From NCBI GenBank assembly GCA_023525975.1, contig CM042020.1:15587001-15651000 (forward strand): a DNA stretch of 64,000 bases, written 5' to 3'. Below, one piece after another: positions 13,501 to 22,611 of this stretch (positions are counted from its first letter, which is position 1; every line of letters begins with the position of its first letter). Made by a program: the position numbers and the translations under genes. The stretch comes from Smallanthus sonchifolius (lineage: Eukaryota > Streptophyta > Magnoliopsida > Asterales > Asteraceae). A model generated the notes under the pieces. It saw only the letters and a program-made list of their open reading frames with translations. It was not told the origin of the DNA and did not search any database.

Positions 13501-13762
13501 ATGCAATATTGAATTAAATAACCATTATTGTTTATCTAAATCTACAATTCGCATATTGCATAATTAAATTAACCGTTGATTTAACCTAACCCGTTTTCAC
13601 ATTGATTACAGATTTGGATCCCTAGTGGTTGGGTGGATTTGTGGTTCGTGCCTGGTGCCCATGATTCCTGCAGCCATTTTGCAACCAACTTGGACCCTGG
13701 AGCTGTTGACTTCATTGGTAGTATACGTCTTTTTGTTTCTTGGATGCACCTTTCTTAAGTGA
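10519..13762 (+). CDS. CPP1: CPP1/CDF1-like chloroplast J-like chaperone protein, 252 aa
   Basis: Homologue of CHAPERONE-LIKE PROTEIN OF POR1 (Arabidopsis At5g23040, also called CDF1), a thylakoid/envelope protein that stabilises protochlorophyllide oxidoreductase and so supports chlorophyll synthesis. Exons: 10519-10577, 10777-10865, 11251-11633, 12610-12686, 13612-13762; 759 nt in one frame, TGA at 13760-13762. The ATG at 10519 is preceded by an in-phase 5' UTR and opens a Ser-rich, acid-poor transit peptide (about residues 1-50). Residues about 58-115 form the J-like region (WDPYKRLGITSDASEEEV), which lacks the HPD motif of true J proteins, as is known for this family. Four hydrophobic segments follow, near residues 152-168, 178-190, 203-223 and 235-249, and the C-terminus is CTFLK. 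The length agrees with the Arabidopsis protein (about 258 aa). Intron 2 carries a tandem duplication and intron 4 a MITE. Confidence 0.94.
10902..11212. repeat. Tandem duplication (about 150 bp unit, 160 bp period) inside CPP1 intron 2
   Basis: The block at 10902-11050 (TTTAACCTAATTTTGACC through CTGCAATGTTT) reappears at 11062-11212 with only scattered changes. Both copies contain ATAGGATAATTTCAAGTATA and CTGCATCTGTGTACCATTGA. An 11-bp stretch separates them. It lies wholly within the intron, so the coding frame is unaffected. Confidence 0.9.
12995..13456. mobile_element. hAT-like MITE in CPP1 intron 4
   Basis: The segment begins TAGGGGTAGTAAATTATCAAG and ends ACGGTTGCCACCCCTA, giving short complementary ends. 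The interior is rich in AACCTGTTCAATAAACAG and CAACCCGAAAC words typical of the MITE remnants in the other introns of this window. A target duplication could not be defined. Confidence 0.5.
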
Positions 13763-14573
13763 AATCCTAATTGTTCTTAGATTGCATGTTTAATTCATAA
13801 CAAGATTAATTTCCATTTGCATATGTTGTGTTATACCTACCTGTTTGCATAACATCAATCCTTGGTGTACCTTTGAATTTCAATTTGGGTATGGGCTTAC
13901 AAATTTTCTATAAGTTTACACGTTCAACTATGTGTTACAAGTTTAACCAATTTGGCAAATATATTATACAGGGATGTAATGTAAACGAGCCGAGCGCCTA
14001 AGCTCAAGCTCGGCTCGTGAATATATATAACATACCCAGCAAAATCCTACTCAAAGAGTAGGGTCTTGGGAGGGTGGGATGAAAGCAAATCTTACCTTTA
14101 TCCTATAGGGCAGAGAGGCTGCACCCTGAGAGACCCTCTGGCTCGGAAAACGTACTAAACATACATACTATATACAACAAATAACTAATATCCAGTATTA
14201 AAAGTGTATATGAGAGCAAGACATATAAGTTGGTATTTTAAGCGGACAAAAGGAGTTGCAGACATAATAGTACTAAATCTAAGATGTGAAGCATACAAAA
14301 AACGTATGAGAACTACATGTTATAACCATATAATCAAGTAGCCATAACATATACAATTACAACAAGGCATACAAATCCGTATCATAACTATGTAGAAAAT
14401 GCGAATATGACGTATAAGTTCCTAAGGCTAAAGTAGATAAGACTAATGGCACCGTAAGGCTAGAGGCGCACCTAGAAATTCCTAACATTTATCCGGCGTT
14501 TCCATAAACTCCTATCATTGATCATGTCCTCAAAGAGGTGCAAGCCTAACAAATCTTGTCAAATCTTCTCATA

Positions 14574-14780
14574 CTAAGTCAGTTTTGGTCTGTCTCTGCT
14601 CCTCTTCCTTTCCATCATGAGGATCTCCACGATTCTTACTGGTGACGTCATCTGTCTCTTCCGTATATGCTCGAACCATCTCAATCTCTCCTCCCATATT
14701 TTATCCAAGATACGTGCTACCCCTAATCTATCTCTAAAAACCCCATTTCTTATCTTGTCTAACCTCGTGTGCCTACACAT
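14574..14780 (-). pseudogene. LINE RT C-terminal fragment
   Basis: A 68-codon open stretch encodes LDKIRNGVFRDRLGV and EERLRWFEHIRKR, the conserved region near the end of RTE-type polyproteins (RLRWFGHVxRR in relatives). It belongs to the LINE on this strand and lies downstream of the RT domain. It continues in decayed form toward 14999. Confidence 0.8.
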
Positions 14781-14999
14781 CCATCTCAGCAGTCACCAAC
14801 TTTCGCGCTTGAGTTTTCTTGATTGGCCAGCAATTGGTTCCGTAAAACAGAGTCGGTTGAACTGCCTCCCTATAGAATTTCCCTTTTAATTTCTCTCAAA
14901 ACCTTTTGTCGCACAAAACACCTTTGGCTGCTCTCCACTTGCACCACACTGCCTAAACGCGATGGGCATATCGCAGTCAATGCCCCCGTCACTCTATAC

Positions 15000-15360
15000 T
15001 AGAGGTGTACAAAAAAACCGGATCCGGACCTGATCCGAAAGATAATCCAAAACCGGATCCGACCCAAACCGGATAAAAAAGAACCGGACTGGATTTTTTA
15101 GGATCCGCCAGATCTAGAACCGGTTCCAAGGATTTATGCGGACCAGATAAAAATCGGACAAAATGGAACCGGACAAAATCGAACACAAAAAATCCGGATC
15201 CAATCTGATAAAATCGAATATTTAGTCAAATCCGGTTCCAAATAGGTTCCACCTCTCCACTCCCAAAACCGGATCCGATCCGGAACCGGTTCCCTCGTGT
15301 CCGGTCGTTGACCAATATTGACGGATCCGATCCGAACCGGATCCGGTTTGTGCACCTCTA
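15000..15360. mobile_element. 361-bp hAT-like MITE inserted in the LINE
   Basis: The ends are TAGAGGTGTACAAAAAAACC and, inverted, GGTTTGTGCACCTCTA. The interior is dense in CCGGATCCGG-type words. The flanks are CTCTATAC (14992-14999) and CTCTGGAC (15361-15368), an 8-bp target duplication with two mismatches as expected for hAT elements. Removing it rejoins the LINE frame from KYLGSFVQSR into the VTGALTAICPSR region. Confidence 0.8.
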
Positions 15361-15548
15361 CTCTGGACGAACGAGCCTAAATACTTAAACTTGGTTGTTT
15401 GCGCTACCGCTCGACCTCCAATAGTCATACGGGTGTCCTCTTCATTGTTTGCCCCACTAAAGTTACAAAAGAGATACTCGGTTTTAGACTGACTGTGTGA
15501 CACCCAGCATTTCAGGTCAATATCCATATCACATAATTTCACGTTCAT
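15222..15548 (-). pseudogene. LINE RT fragment between the two insertions
   Basis: Only the part reading SQSKTEYLFCNFSG and VAQTTKFKYLGSFVQSRG, at 15495-15361, is LINE. It is the segment downstream of the RT palm in RTE elements. The two ends of this open frame run into the inserted elements on either side and are not LINE sequence. Confidence 0.75.
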
Positions 15549-17117
15549 GATTATATTTCCTGGTTTATTATTTTGACAAAGTATTGTTAGGGAGTCTAGT
15601 AAAGGAACACACAGTATATTTTGTAATTTTTGAGAATTACTAGGAAATAAGTAATTCTAACCCGCAAGATATGTTCGTTGGTGATCAACAAGATTTTTTT
15701 TATTCCAGTAAAGTCTAATATTACGTCTTGATATAAAAACTTAAATATTGGTGACAAAACTATTAAGAGTGAACACGAAAATGTTTATTTCATGGTGACA
15801 AGTTATTTTTGTGTGAATACTTATATATTATAGTTAAAGTATTAACTATGACAGATTAAATTAGTAAGACTATTAAAAATAGTCAAGATACAAAAATATA
15901 TAGGTTTTTGACATTTAAAAGTTCGTACACCGAGTGTTAAATCACGGGATCACATACCGGGTATACCCTACCTAAAAACCATTCAACTAATAACTAGATT
16001 AAGATCACAAGTTGGAACAAGACCCAACCCCCCTAACCCCCTTCTCGGCCGAGACCCACCAAGTAGGGCCACCCACTCACCAAACCACTATCAAATCCAT
16101 CCCATTACATGATTTGTGTCATAAGAACATGCTTATTCAACCTCTTTATCAAGCAAGGATTAAATCAATCCACTCATCCATCATTAGTAATTATTTTGCA
16201 TTAGTCAACACTCCACCTCCCTCTCTTCTTGATATATATCGACACACATACACACAACTCACTTTACACTTAGAAATTTCAAGAACAAACTCTCCTTAGA
16301 AGTGCTAGCTAGGATCTTGGAGAATTCAAGGAATCTTGGAGGTTTAGGAGTCGGTTTTACTAGCAAATCAAGCCATTATCACCTTCTACACGTTTCTTCT
16401 CCTAGCTTGTCTAGCGGTATGAAACCGGCACCACATTTCATCTTTGTCTTTATTTTTAGTTTAAAGTATGTTGTTCATCCTAATAAACAAAAGATTTTTA
16501 AAAGATTAAAAGAGTTTTTCTTAAAGCTTAACTTCATTAAGTTTAAAAATTAGGGTTTTTGTATAAATATATATGTATGGGCCGAAAATAATGAAGTATA
16601 TGTATAATTTGTTGATTTGATCATTTTAATGATAAGTTGTTATTGATTAGTGTGATGTCATATATATATATATATATGTGGGCCGAAATATGCATGCATA
16701 TATATATATATGTTTGATTTGGTAAATGATTTGGAAATAATCAAATTTATGGATACATGAATAAGAATGTTAATTTAGTATATATATGGATGTATTCTTG
16801 ATGTTTGGATCATTATGTTATTAAGTTATAGATTAGTAAAAGTCTAAATTAATACTTGATGAAAAAGTAAAATATATGTGCATATATGTGTTCAAATTTG
16901 GTAACTTGAAATATTGTTAAGTATGAAATAATATGTTCATATAAGGAGGTTAAACGTATATGTGGGTGTATGGTCATAAGTTGTAGAACTAAGAAAATGG
17001 TTAATAATGTGCATGTAAATGTAAATATATATATATATATATATATATAAGTCATGATATATGAATGATGGAAAATTGTTAACTCGGAATGAGTTATCAA
17101 ATGACTAAATAATGGAA

Positions 17118-17153
<36 letters not shown>

Positions 17154-18605
17154 TTTATAACTTGTTTATATTTGATAACATGAGACGTTGACATGGGTAC
17201 ATAAAGTAGAAAAATAAATAAATAAATGATCGCATGTTATCGTGAAACATAGTTAAGCGCGTATTGAAATATGTTTGTACTTGTGTGCACATATTTGATA
17301 GAAACAAATGCATGTTGAATGAAAACAGATTAAGAAATGTCGTTCGGAACAAGTAGTTGCATGTGGACGTGTTAACATGGTTTATGTGCACGTAGGATAA
17401 TGGACATGCGTTGAACGTACTTGAACGATATTTGTTATATTATATAATTATTGGTAAGAAATAATTATATGGTTATACGTAGACTATAATATGAATATAT
17501 TATAAGATGATGCAAAAATAATATTTATTTTTGATAAACGTAACAAGTCACCAATATGGAAGTATAATATTTTCTTGAAAAATAAGTAAGCGTCTAGACT
17601 GGAATAATAATCACCAACGAGTCGTCACATTAAAATACAGTTTTATTAATTAAAGACGTACTTAACGGGATTCGTTAAGTCGGGTGAACAACTTGCGTCT
17701 AAGACGGTTAGTCTTAGCATGTAAGGTATCCTTGTGTATTTAGGGTACGGATAAGCGGAGTTTACGGTTATTCTAGTTTTTGCTAGCATTCTGTCGAGGT
17801 GAGTTTCACTGTCCCATTTTTCTAAGTTTTTGAAATGTTTTGGGGAGTAAACATACGTGTAACAATTTTTCGTATATAAATGAATGAACAATGATCAGAC
17901 CGTATGTGTGCATTGAGGGAACAATATAGCGCTTAAAGTCCCCGGATTAATACTTTTTGTAACCATTAGCTATGGACTTAGCCTAGGATTCTATGAATAG
18001 TACTATTGGGGGTGACGCCCCCAGTCATGGTTAGTCGCGCTAACCAGGGGGTCTATATGGCCAAATGATCGCATATCGTCTTATTCTCGTGGTATAGCGA
18101 GGGAGGGGCATTCATTGTCATGGTTTGGTTACGGTCTCATGCATTTTCATATTATTTGTATTACTTGCAAGCTTACAAATGGGGTCAATTGGTCAGGAAA
18201 TGTTCAATTCATTGGTTATATATATATATACTTTTTGATCGAAAAAACTTATTCATTTAAACGTTTATAAACGTCGGAACTACAAGAATATTTGATCAAA
18301 ACCTGTGAACTCACCAACCTTTTGTTGACACTTTTTAAGTATGTTTTTCAGGAAATTGAACGTGGTTAGGATTACATGCATGCATGAACGGATACGGCTT
18401 TTTGGGAGATTTCCCTTGTATAACTCATCGTTATGGGTCATATTTGTGAAATCTTAAGCTTTTGTAAACTCAAATAGATATTTTGAGGTGTAAAACTTTA
18501 AATTTGATTATGTATCCAATCATTATGTATGTGTTTGCGGTAATAATATGCTTTGGAAACCAGTGAACGTTACGCCTCGCGTTTCCGCCTAGGCGGGGTG
18601 TGACA
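15496..18605. mobile_element. 3,110-bp TG...CA insertion, probable solo LTR (family A)
   Basis: The insertion begins TGTGACACCCAGC and ends GCGGGGTGTGACA. It is flanked by the 5-bp direct repeat GACTG (15491-15495 and 18606-18610) and interrupts the LINE RT frame exactly there. TG...CA ends with a 5-bp duplication are the mark of LTR-retrotransposon integration, and no internal protein domains are present. I therefore read it as a solo LTR, though a non-autonomous element is possible. Its last 300 bases (AACCTGTGAACTCACCAACC, TTGACACTTTTTAAGTATG, CCGCCTAGGCGG) resemble the inverted copy at 22612-25167. It holds several (TA)n tracts (16661-16676, 17026-17049, 17122-17150, 18217-18230). Confidence 0.72.
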
Positions 18606-19143
18606 GACTGATGCGTAAGCCTTTACGCTCTAAGGCGGCTTGCCACTCCTCTAGCCTCACATTTAGGTATGGCATCCTGAAATGACTTTGACAACTCATC
18701 CAGGACAATCGAAAAAGGAATGGCCTCAACACAGATCCTTGATGTAGCCCCACCTCCACGGGGAATGGGTCTGTATCCCCTATTGGCGTCCTGAAACTCG
18801 TCTTAGCACTACCATACATATCCCTAATTAAATCTATATACTTCCAAGGAATACCCTTACTCTTCAAACTATCCCAAATCACCCGACGTGGCACACTATC
18901 GTAGGCCTTTTCGAGGTCGTTAAAAAACGTAAACAAATCCCGCTTCTTTTCCCTATATTTCTCCATCAACCTCCTTAGAATGTGTATCACCTCCGTAGTC
19001 AACCTCCCCGACATAAATCCAAATTGGTTCACCGTAACCTGAGTTTCACGTCTCAATCTTGCCTCGATCACTCTTTCCCATAACTTCATAGTATGACTCA
19101 TGAGCTTTATCCCCTTATAGTTACCACAAAATAGGTTTTCCAT
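18606..19143 (-). pseudogene. LINE reverse transcriptase, catalytic block deleted
   Basis: The open stretch encodes FCGNYKGIKLMSHTMKLWER, VNQFGFMSGRLTTE, DLEKAYDSVPRRVIWDSL and PFPVEVGLHQGSVLRPFLF, the fingers and palm of an RTE-class RT. Right after the SFQDAIP region it jumps to LNVRLEEWQAALERKGLRIS. The FADD catalytic box that should sit between them is missing. The protein could not be an active polymerase. The 3' side is cut by the 3.1-kb insertion. Confidence 0.85.
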
Positions 19144-19210
19144 CTTGCGTTGATGTCCTTCTCCTTCCCCAAAACACGTCCATCCTCGCTCTTTACGAAC
19201 TTCATTACTT

Positions 19211-19534
19211 CTAAATCATGCCTTCACCGCTCCCTGACCTTAGCAATCTTGAATATGTCGTGCTTCCCTTCTTTAGTTTCCAAGCGTTTATATATCTCGC
19301 CATATGCAATGTTCTTTGCTTCAGACACCGTCTCTTTGCCTCCTTGTACCTCTTCTTCAGACTCGCTCTCTCATCTTCCTCACCACATCTCAAAAGCTCC
19401 CTAAAACGCTCATGATTTGCCCGTACCTTGCCTTTCACATCGTCGTTCCACCACCATGACTCCTTATGTCCGCCGGCCTTTCCTGTTGTGGTCCCAAGGG
19501 TCTCCTTCGCTACTTGTGTCACGTTGTTTGCCAA
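19211..19534 (-). pseudogene. LINE linker region between endonuclease and RT
   Basis: This 107-codon stretch contains WWNDDVKGKVRANHERFREL and KKRYKEAKRRCLKQRTLHMA, the basic helical linker of RTE-type polyproteins between the endonuclease and reverse transcriptase. The upstream endonuclease piece ends at 19538, two to three bases away and in another frame, so a small indel separates them. Confidence 0.75.
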
Positions 19535-19537
19535 AGC

Positions 19538-19951
19538 CTACCACATCCGATTTGGGTCTTCGCACAGTCCATCATCTCCACCCTCTAGGCCCTTATCTCT
19601 GAACATTGTAATCTTTTCGCCCTTCAAAAAACCCCATCTAATTCTAGGTCTAATTTTCCTCTTCCTGTCAACCAGATTCCTACTCATGGCAATATCTGCC
19701 ACTAATAGTCGATGTTGAGTCACCACTGTCTCCCCTAGAATTACCTTGTAGTCTGTCCACATGCTACTATCACCTTGCCGCATCAAAAGAAAACCAATCT
19801 GCGTGTCTTGCCCTCCGCTGCTAAACGTGATCAAGTGGGAGTCCCTCTTCTTAAAGAACGAGTTTAAGATACCTAAGTCATGGGCCACCGCAAAGTCTAG
19901 GAGATCTTCGCCACTCTCGTTTCGGGTTCCATAACCGAAACCCTTGTGCAC
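19538..19951 (-). pseudogene. LINE endonuclease (EEP fold) fragment
   Basis: Encodes HKGFGYGTRNESGEDLLDFA, LGILNSFFKKRDSHLITFSS and the conserved H in VVTQHRLLVADI, the C-terminal half of an apurinic-type endonuclease. The N-terminal half continues rightwards to about 20400, with stops, and shows RLVLGEEVVAVISAYAPQVG and GGDFNDH. The LINE endonuclease nicks target DNA to prime reverse transcription; this copy is broken. Confidence 0.8.
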
Positions 19952-20640
19952 TGATGGGAAACCATCATTTTCCTTTCTAATGTGGTCATTAAAATCTCCT
20001 CCTACATAAATCTTCTCCTCCGTCGGTATGGCTTCGACAACTTCATTCAGACGATCCCAAAAATCTCTCCTCCTGATACTCTAACCCCACTTGTGGGGCA
20101 TATGCACTAATCACAGCCACCACTTCCTCCCCTAGCACTAACCTCAACAACATGATCTTATCACTGCATCTTCTCACCTCCACCATATTATCCTGCAAAA
20201 CTCTAATAACCAAAAAAACTACTCCATTCTTTGTCCCGTCGGAAACTTATACCCGTTTTACTCACCTCATTTTTCCCATAGTCTTCTGAAGGCATGCCAC
20301 CTGAACCATGCGTCTACTAAGCACATCCACCAACTCCAACAACTTACCAGTAAAGGTTCATACGTTCCAAGACGCTAACCGCAAGTTACATTCCCCTTTT
20401 TTCCCCTACCGACACCTCTTGTCACAGGAAACAATCTCAAAGCAACATTGTCATTCCTCCTGTCTTTGGTAATAACTACCCACAAGGTAAATCTATTAGA
20501 CAAGTACAAACACACAAAACGTAAAATAGGGTGAGCAACAATGTAAAACAACACCCCACTAGCACAAGAACACGTATATTATAAGTAACCACCTTTTGAA
20601 AAATTTAGTACAGAGATACAACGCTAACTGAGTTTGGAGG

Positions 20641-21264
20641 AATACTTACAGTGTGTGTTGGTACGGTACTTACACTTAGCAGCTGAGAAAAAAACGCGTT
20701 ATGTCGGTTGTACACCGTGCCTTTGTGTGTGTATGTGTATATATATATATATATTTGTTTTTAAAACACTTTAGTCTAGGTGTTGCTTTTATTTTAAATA
20801 TTCTAAAATTTATACTGAAAAAAAAATGTTTTTTTACAACAAAAAACTATTTTTATTTTAAATTTTCCAGAAACTTTATATAGAAAAAGTTGGTTTTGCC
20901 GGCGGTGGCTATGGCAACCCCTGACTGGCAACCGTGGGATGTTTTACCGGCGGGTGATGCTTGGGTGGATCTGACCTCGTGCACGCTAAAAGGTACACCA
21001 AAACAGAGATAGAACAAATGGAGGGTTCGACCGTGTGGGTAGGAGCTTTAGCCGTGATGGTATCTCCCCGCAGTTGTTCTAGCAGTGGGGTAGAGGTTAT
21101 TGCCAGCCAGAAGTACCGTTAAGGTTGTTATCGTTCGTAGTTCGTACACAGAAGAGAAAAAAAGCGTACACAGTAAAGAGAGAGAGAGAGTTTCAGTTAT
21201 ATTATATATATAACGTAATATAGTTTGTGTTGTAGTAATTAAGTTTTTCAAGTGTTCTCTTAAA
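20641..21264. other. Gap without recognisable gene
   Basis: Contains a short TG/TA microsatellite (about 20726-20754), a GC-richer stretch at 20890-21060 (GCCGGCGGTGGCTATGGC and similar) and a (GA)n tract at 21177-21190. No conserved protein could be read in any frame, and I saw no clear element ends. Confidence 0.4.
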
Positions 21265-21284
21265 GTAGCTAATTTTTTTTGTTT

Positions 21285-21640
21285 CAGTAAAGTTACTCAA
21301 CTTTCATTAGGTCTTCTAATCTTGTATAACTTTTATAAATGCTAAATTTATTTAAAAATCAAGTGAGACAAATGTAAGATATATGAATCTTGATTACTAT
21401 TTAGTAATTATTTTTTTCAATTTAACTTGAAATAGGAGGTAACAATGAATAATTTTTTTTTCACTAAACAATAATCAAGTTTCATATTTTTTCAATTTAA
21501 GTTAAGTTGGAAAAAAATAATCAGTAAATAGTAAATAATATTCATATAAGTTTCATTTGCCTCACTTAATTTAAAAAAAAATTATTATAAAAAAATATAC
21601 AAGATTGGAACACTTAAAGAAAGTGAAGGGACTAGTGAGA
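21285..21640. mobile_element. Foldback MITE with about 150-bp inverted arms
   Basis: The left arm (ACTTTCATTAG, TAATCTTGTATAACTTTTATA, ATCAAGTGAGACAAATG, GATTACTATTTAGTAATTA) is matched in inverse order and complement by the right arm (CATTTGCCTCACTTAAT, TATACAAGATTGGA, CTTTCACT-like end). A short loop sits around 21430-21470. It is non-coding. The superfamily cannot be assigned without the exact ends. Confidence 0.7.
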
Positions 21641-21690
21641 CACATGGAGGAACTTGGTTATTACTATATAAAGTTACACATACATACATA

Positions 21691-22238
21691 GAGTAAGGTT
21701 CAAGCACAAAATCTATTTTTCTTAAAAAGTGTAGGAAGTAATTTAAGCATTTTATCAAACTAATCTAATGACTTAGATTAGTTTAAAAATTAATTAATGC
21801 TAGAAGGGTAAAATAGAAATTTTACCCCTGTGTTGACTTTCCTTTTGCATTGAATAATAGTTCCACCATCATTTTTAAACTAAAATAACTTTTTTATACA
21901 TTTTTTTTTAAATTACACCATAAAATCGAACATTTTTTTATCTTTAATTTGAGTATAGTATTGCTACATTTTTTATATAAAAAATGAATTTTTTTCAAAA
22001 AGTAATAATAATGCTCGAAATATGTGCTGGTTAGCATTATCAGCACAGTTATATTGTATAACAGTTCAGTTATAAATGTTAAACCAGCACATGTTATGAT
22101 CATATAACTGTGTTGTTTTCTGCGCGCATAAATGACGCAAATACCATCGGGCATGGAATCAGTATTGTACACGTGACGCACTCTCCTTGTCTCCTATCAT
22201 TTTTAGGCAAAAACCACTTTGTAGTGAAACCTTCCTCT
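21691..22238. mobile_element. (TA)n-flanked non-autonomous element E1
   Basis: The outer ends GAGTAAGGTTCAAGCACAAA and, inverted, GAGGAAGGTTTCACTACAAA form imperfect terminal repeats. A CATACATA tract lies at the left and a (TA)n tract at the right. The interior shares the TAAATTACACCATAAAATCG and TCTTTAATTTGAGTATAGTA block with 61510-61570. It also has palindromic AGCACAGTT..AACTGTG words near 22040-22110. Confidence 0.6.
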
Positions 22239-22611
22239 ACATACATATATATATATATATATACACATATATACATGTACATATACACACACACACGGTA
22301 GGATCAAATAAAAACCATGTTTTTTATGCAAAAACCGATAAAATCACTATTAGCCAATAAAAAATTTAGAATTGATTTTTTATTTATTTACTATAAAGGG
22401 TCTTTTAGTAAAGTTAAACCCCAAGTATCTTTGATAATTATATTTTATTCAAAATCCTTGATTTTTCTCTCATCCTCAATAGGTTTTATCACCGTGATTT
22501 TTTTAACCTTTGTAAATCAATCGACCTTTCATTCGGTTCTGCAACGATCTTATCTTCATCTTTAATTGATTTCTTCATCTTCAACCAATCAAATCGATGC
22601 CTACGATCGAA

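Larger units (their letters stand above)
14018..20640 (-). mobile_element. Decayed RTE-type LINE (non-LTR retrotransposon), interrupted by two insertions
   Basis: Pieces of a single LINE coding region run right to left: the endonuclease domain (about 20400-19538), a linker (19534-19211), reverse transcriptase (19143-18606), then across a 3.1-kb insertion to 15495-15361, across a 361-bp insertion to 14999, and the C-terminal region down to 14574. The endonuclease part shows SAYAPQVG and GGDFNDH; the RT part shows FGFMSGR, DLEKAYDSVPR and VEVGLHQGS. These words match plant RTE-class LINEs. The 3' end is near 14018, next to a short AT tail. The reading frame has many stops and shifts. The 5' boundary is approximate. 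Confidence 0.85.

Noticed and set aside
16012..16553. Two ORFs of 95 and 83 codons inside the 3.1-kb insertion
   Set aside because: No domain or conserved phrase, AT-rich codon use, and position within a probable LTR. They may be chance frames.
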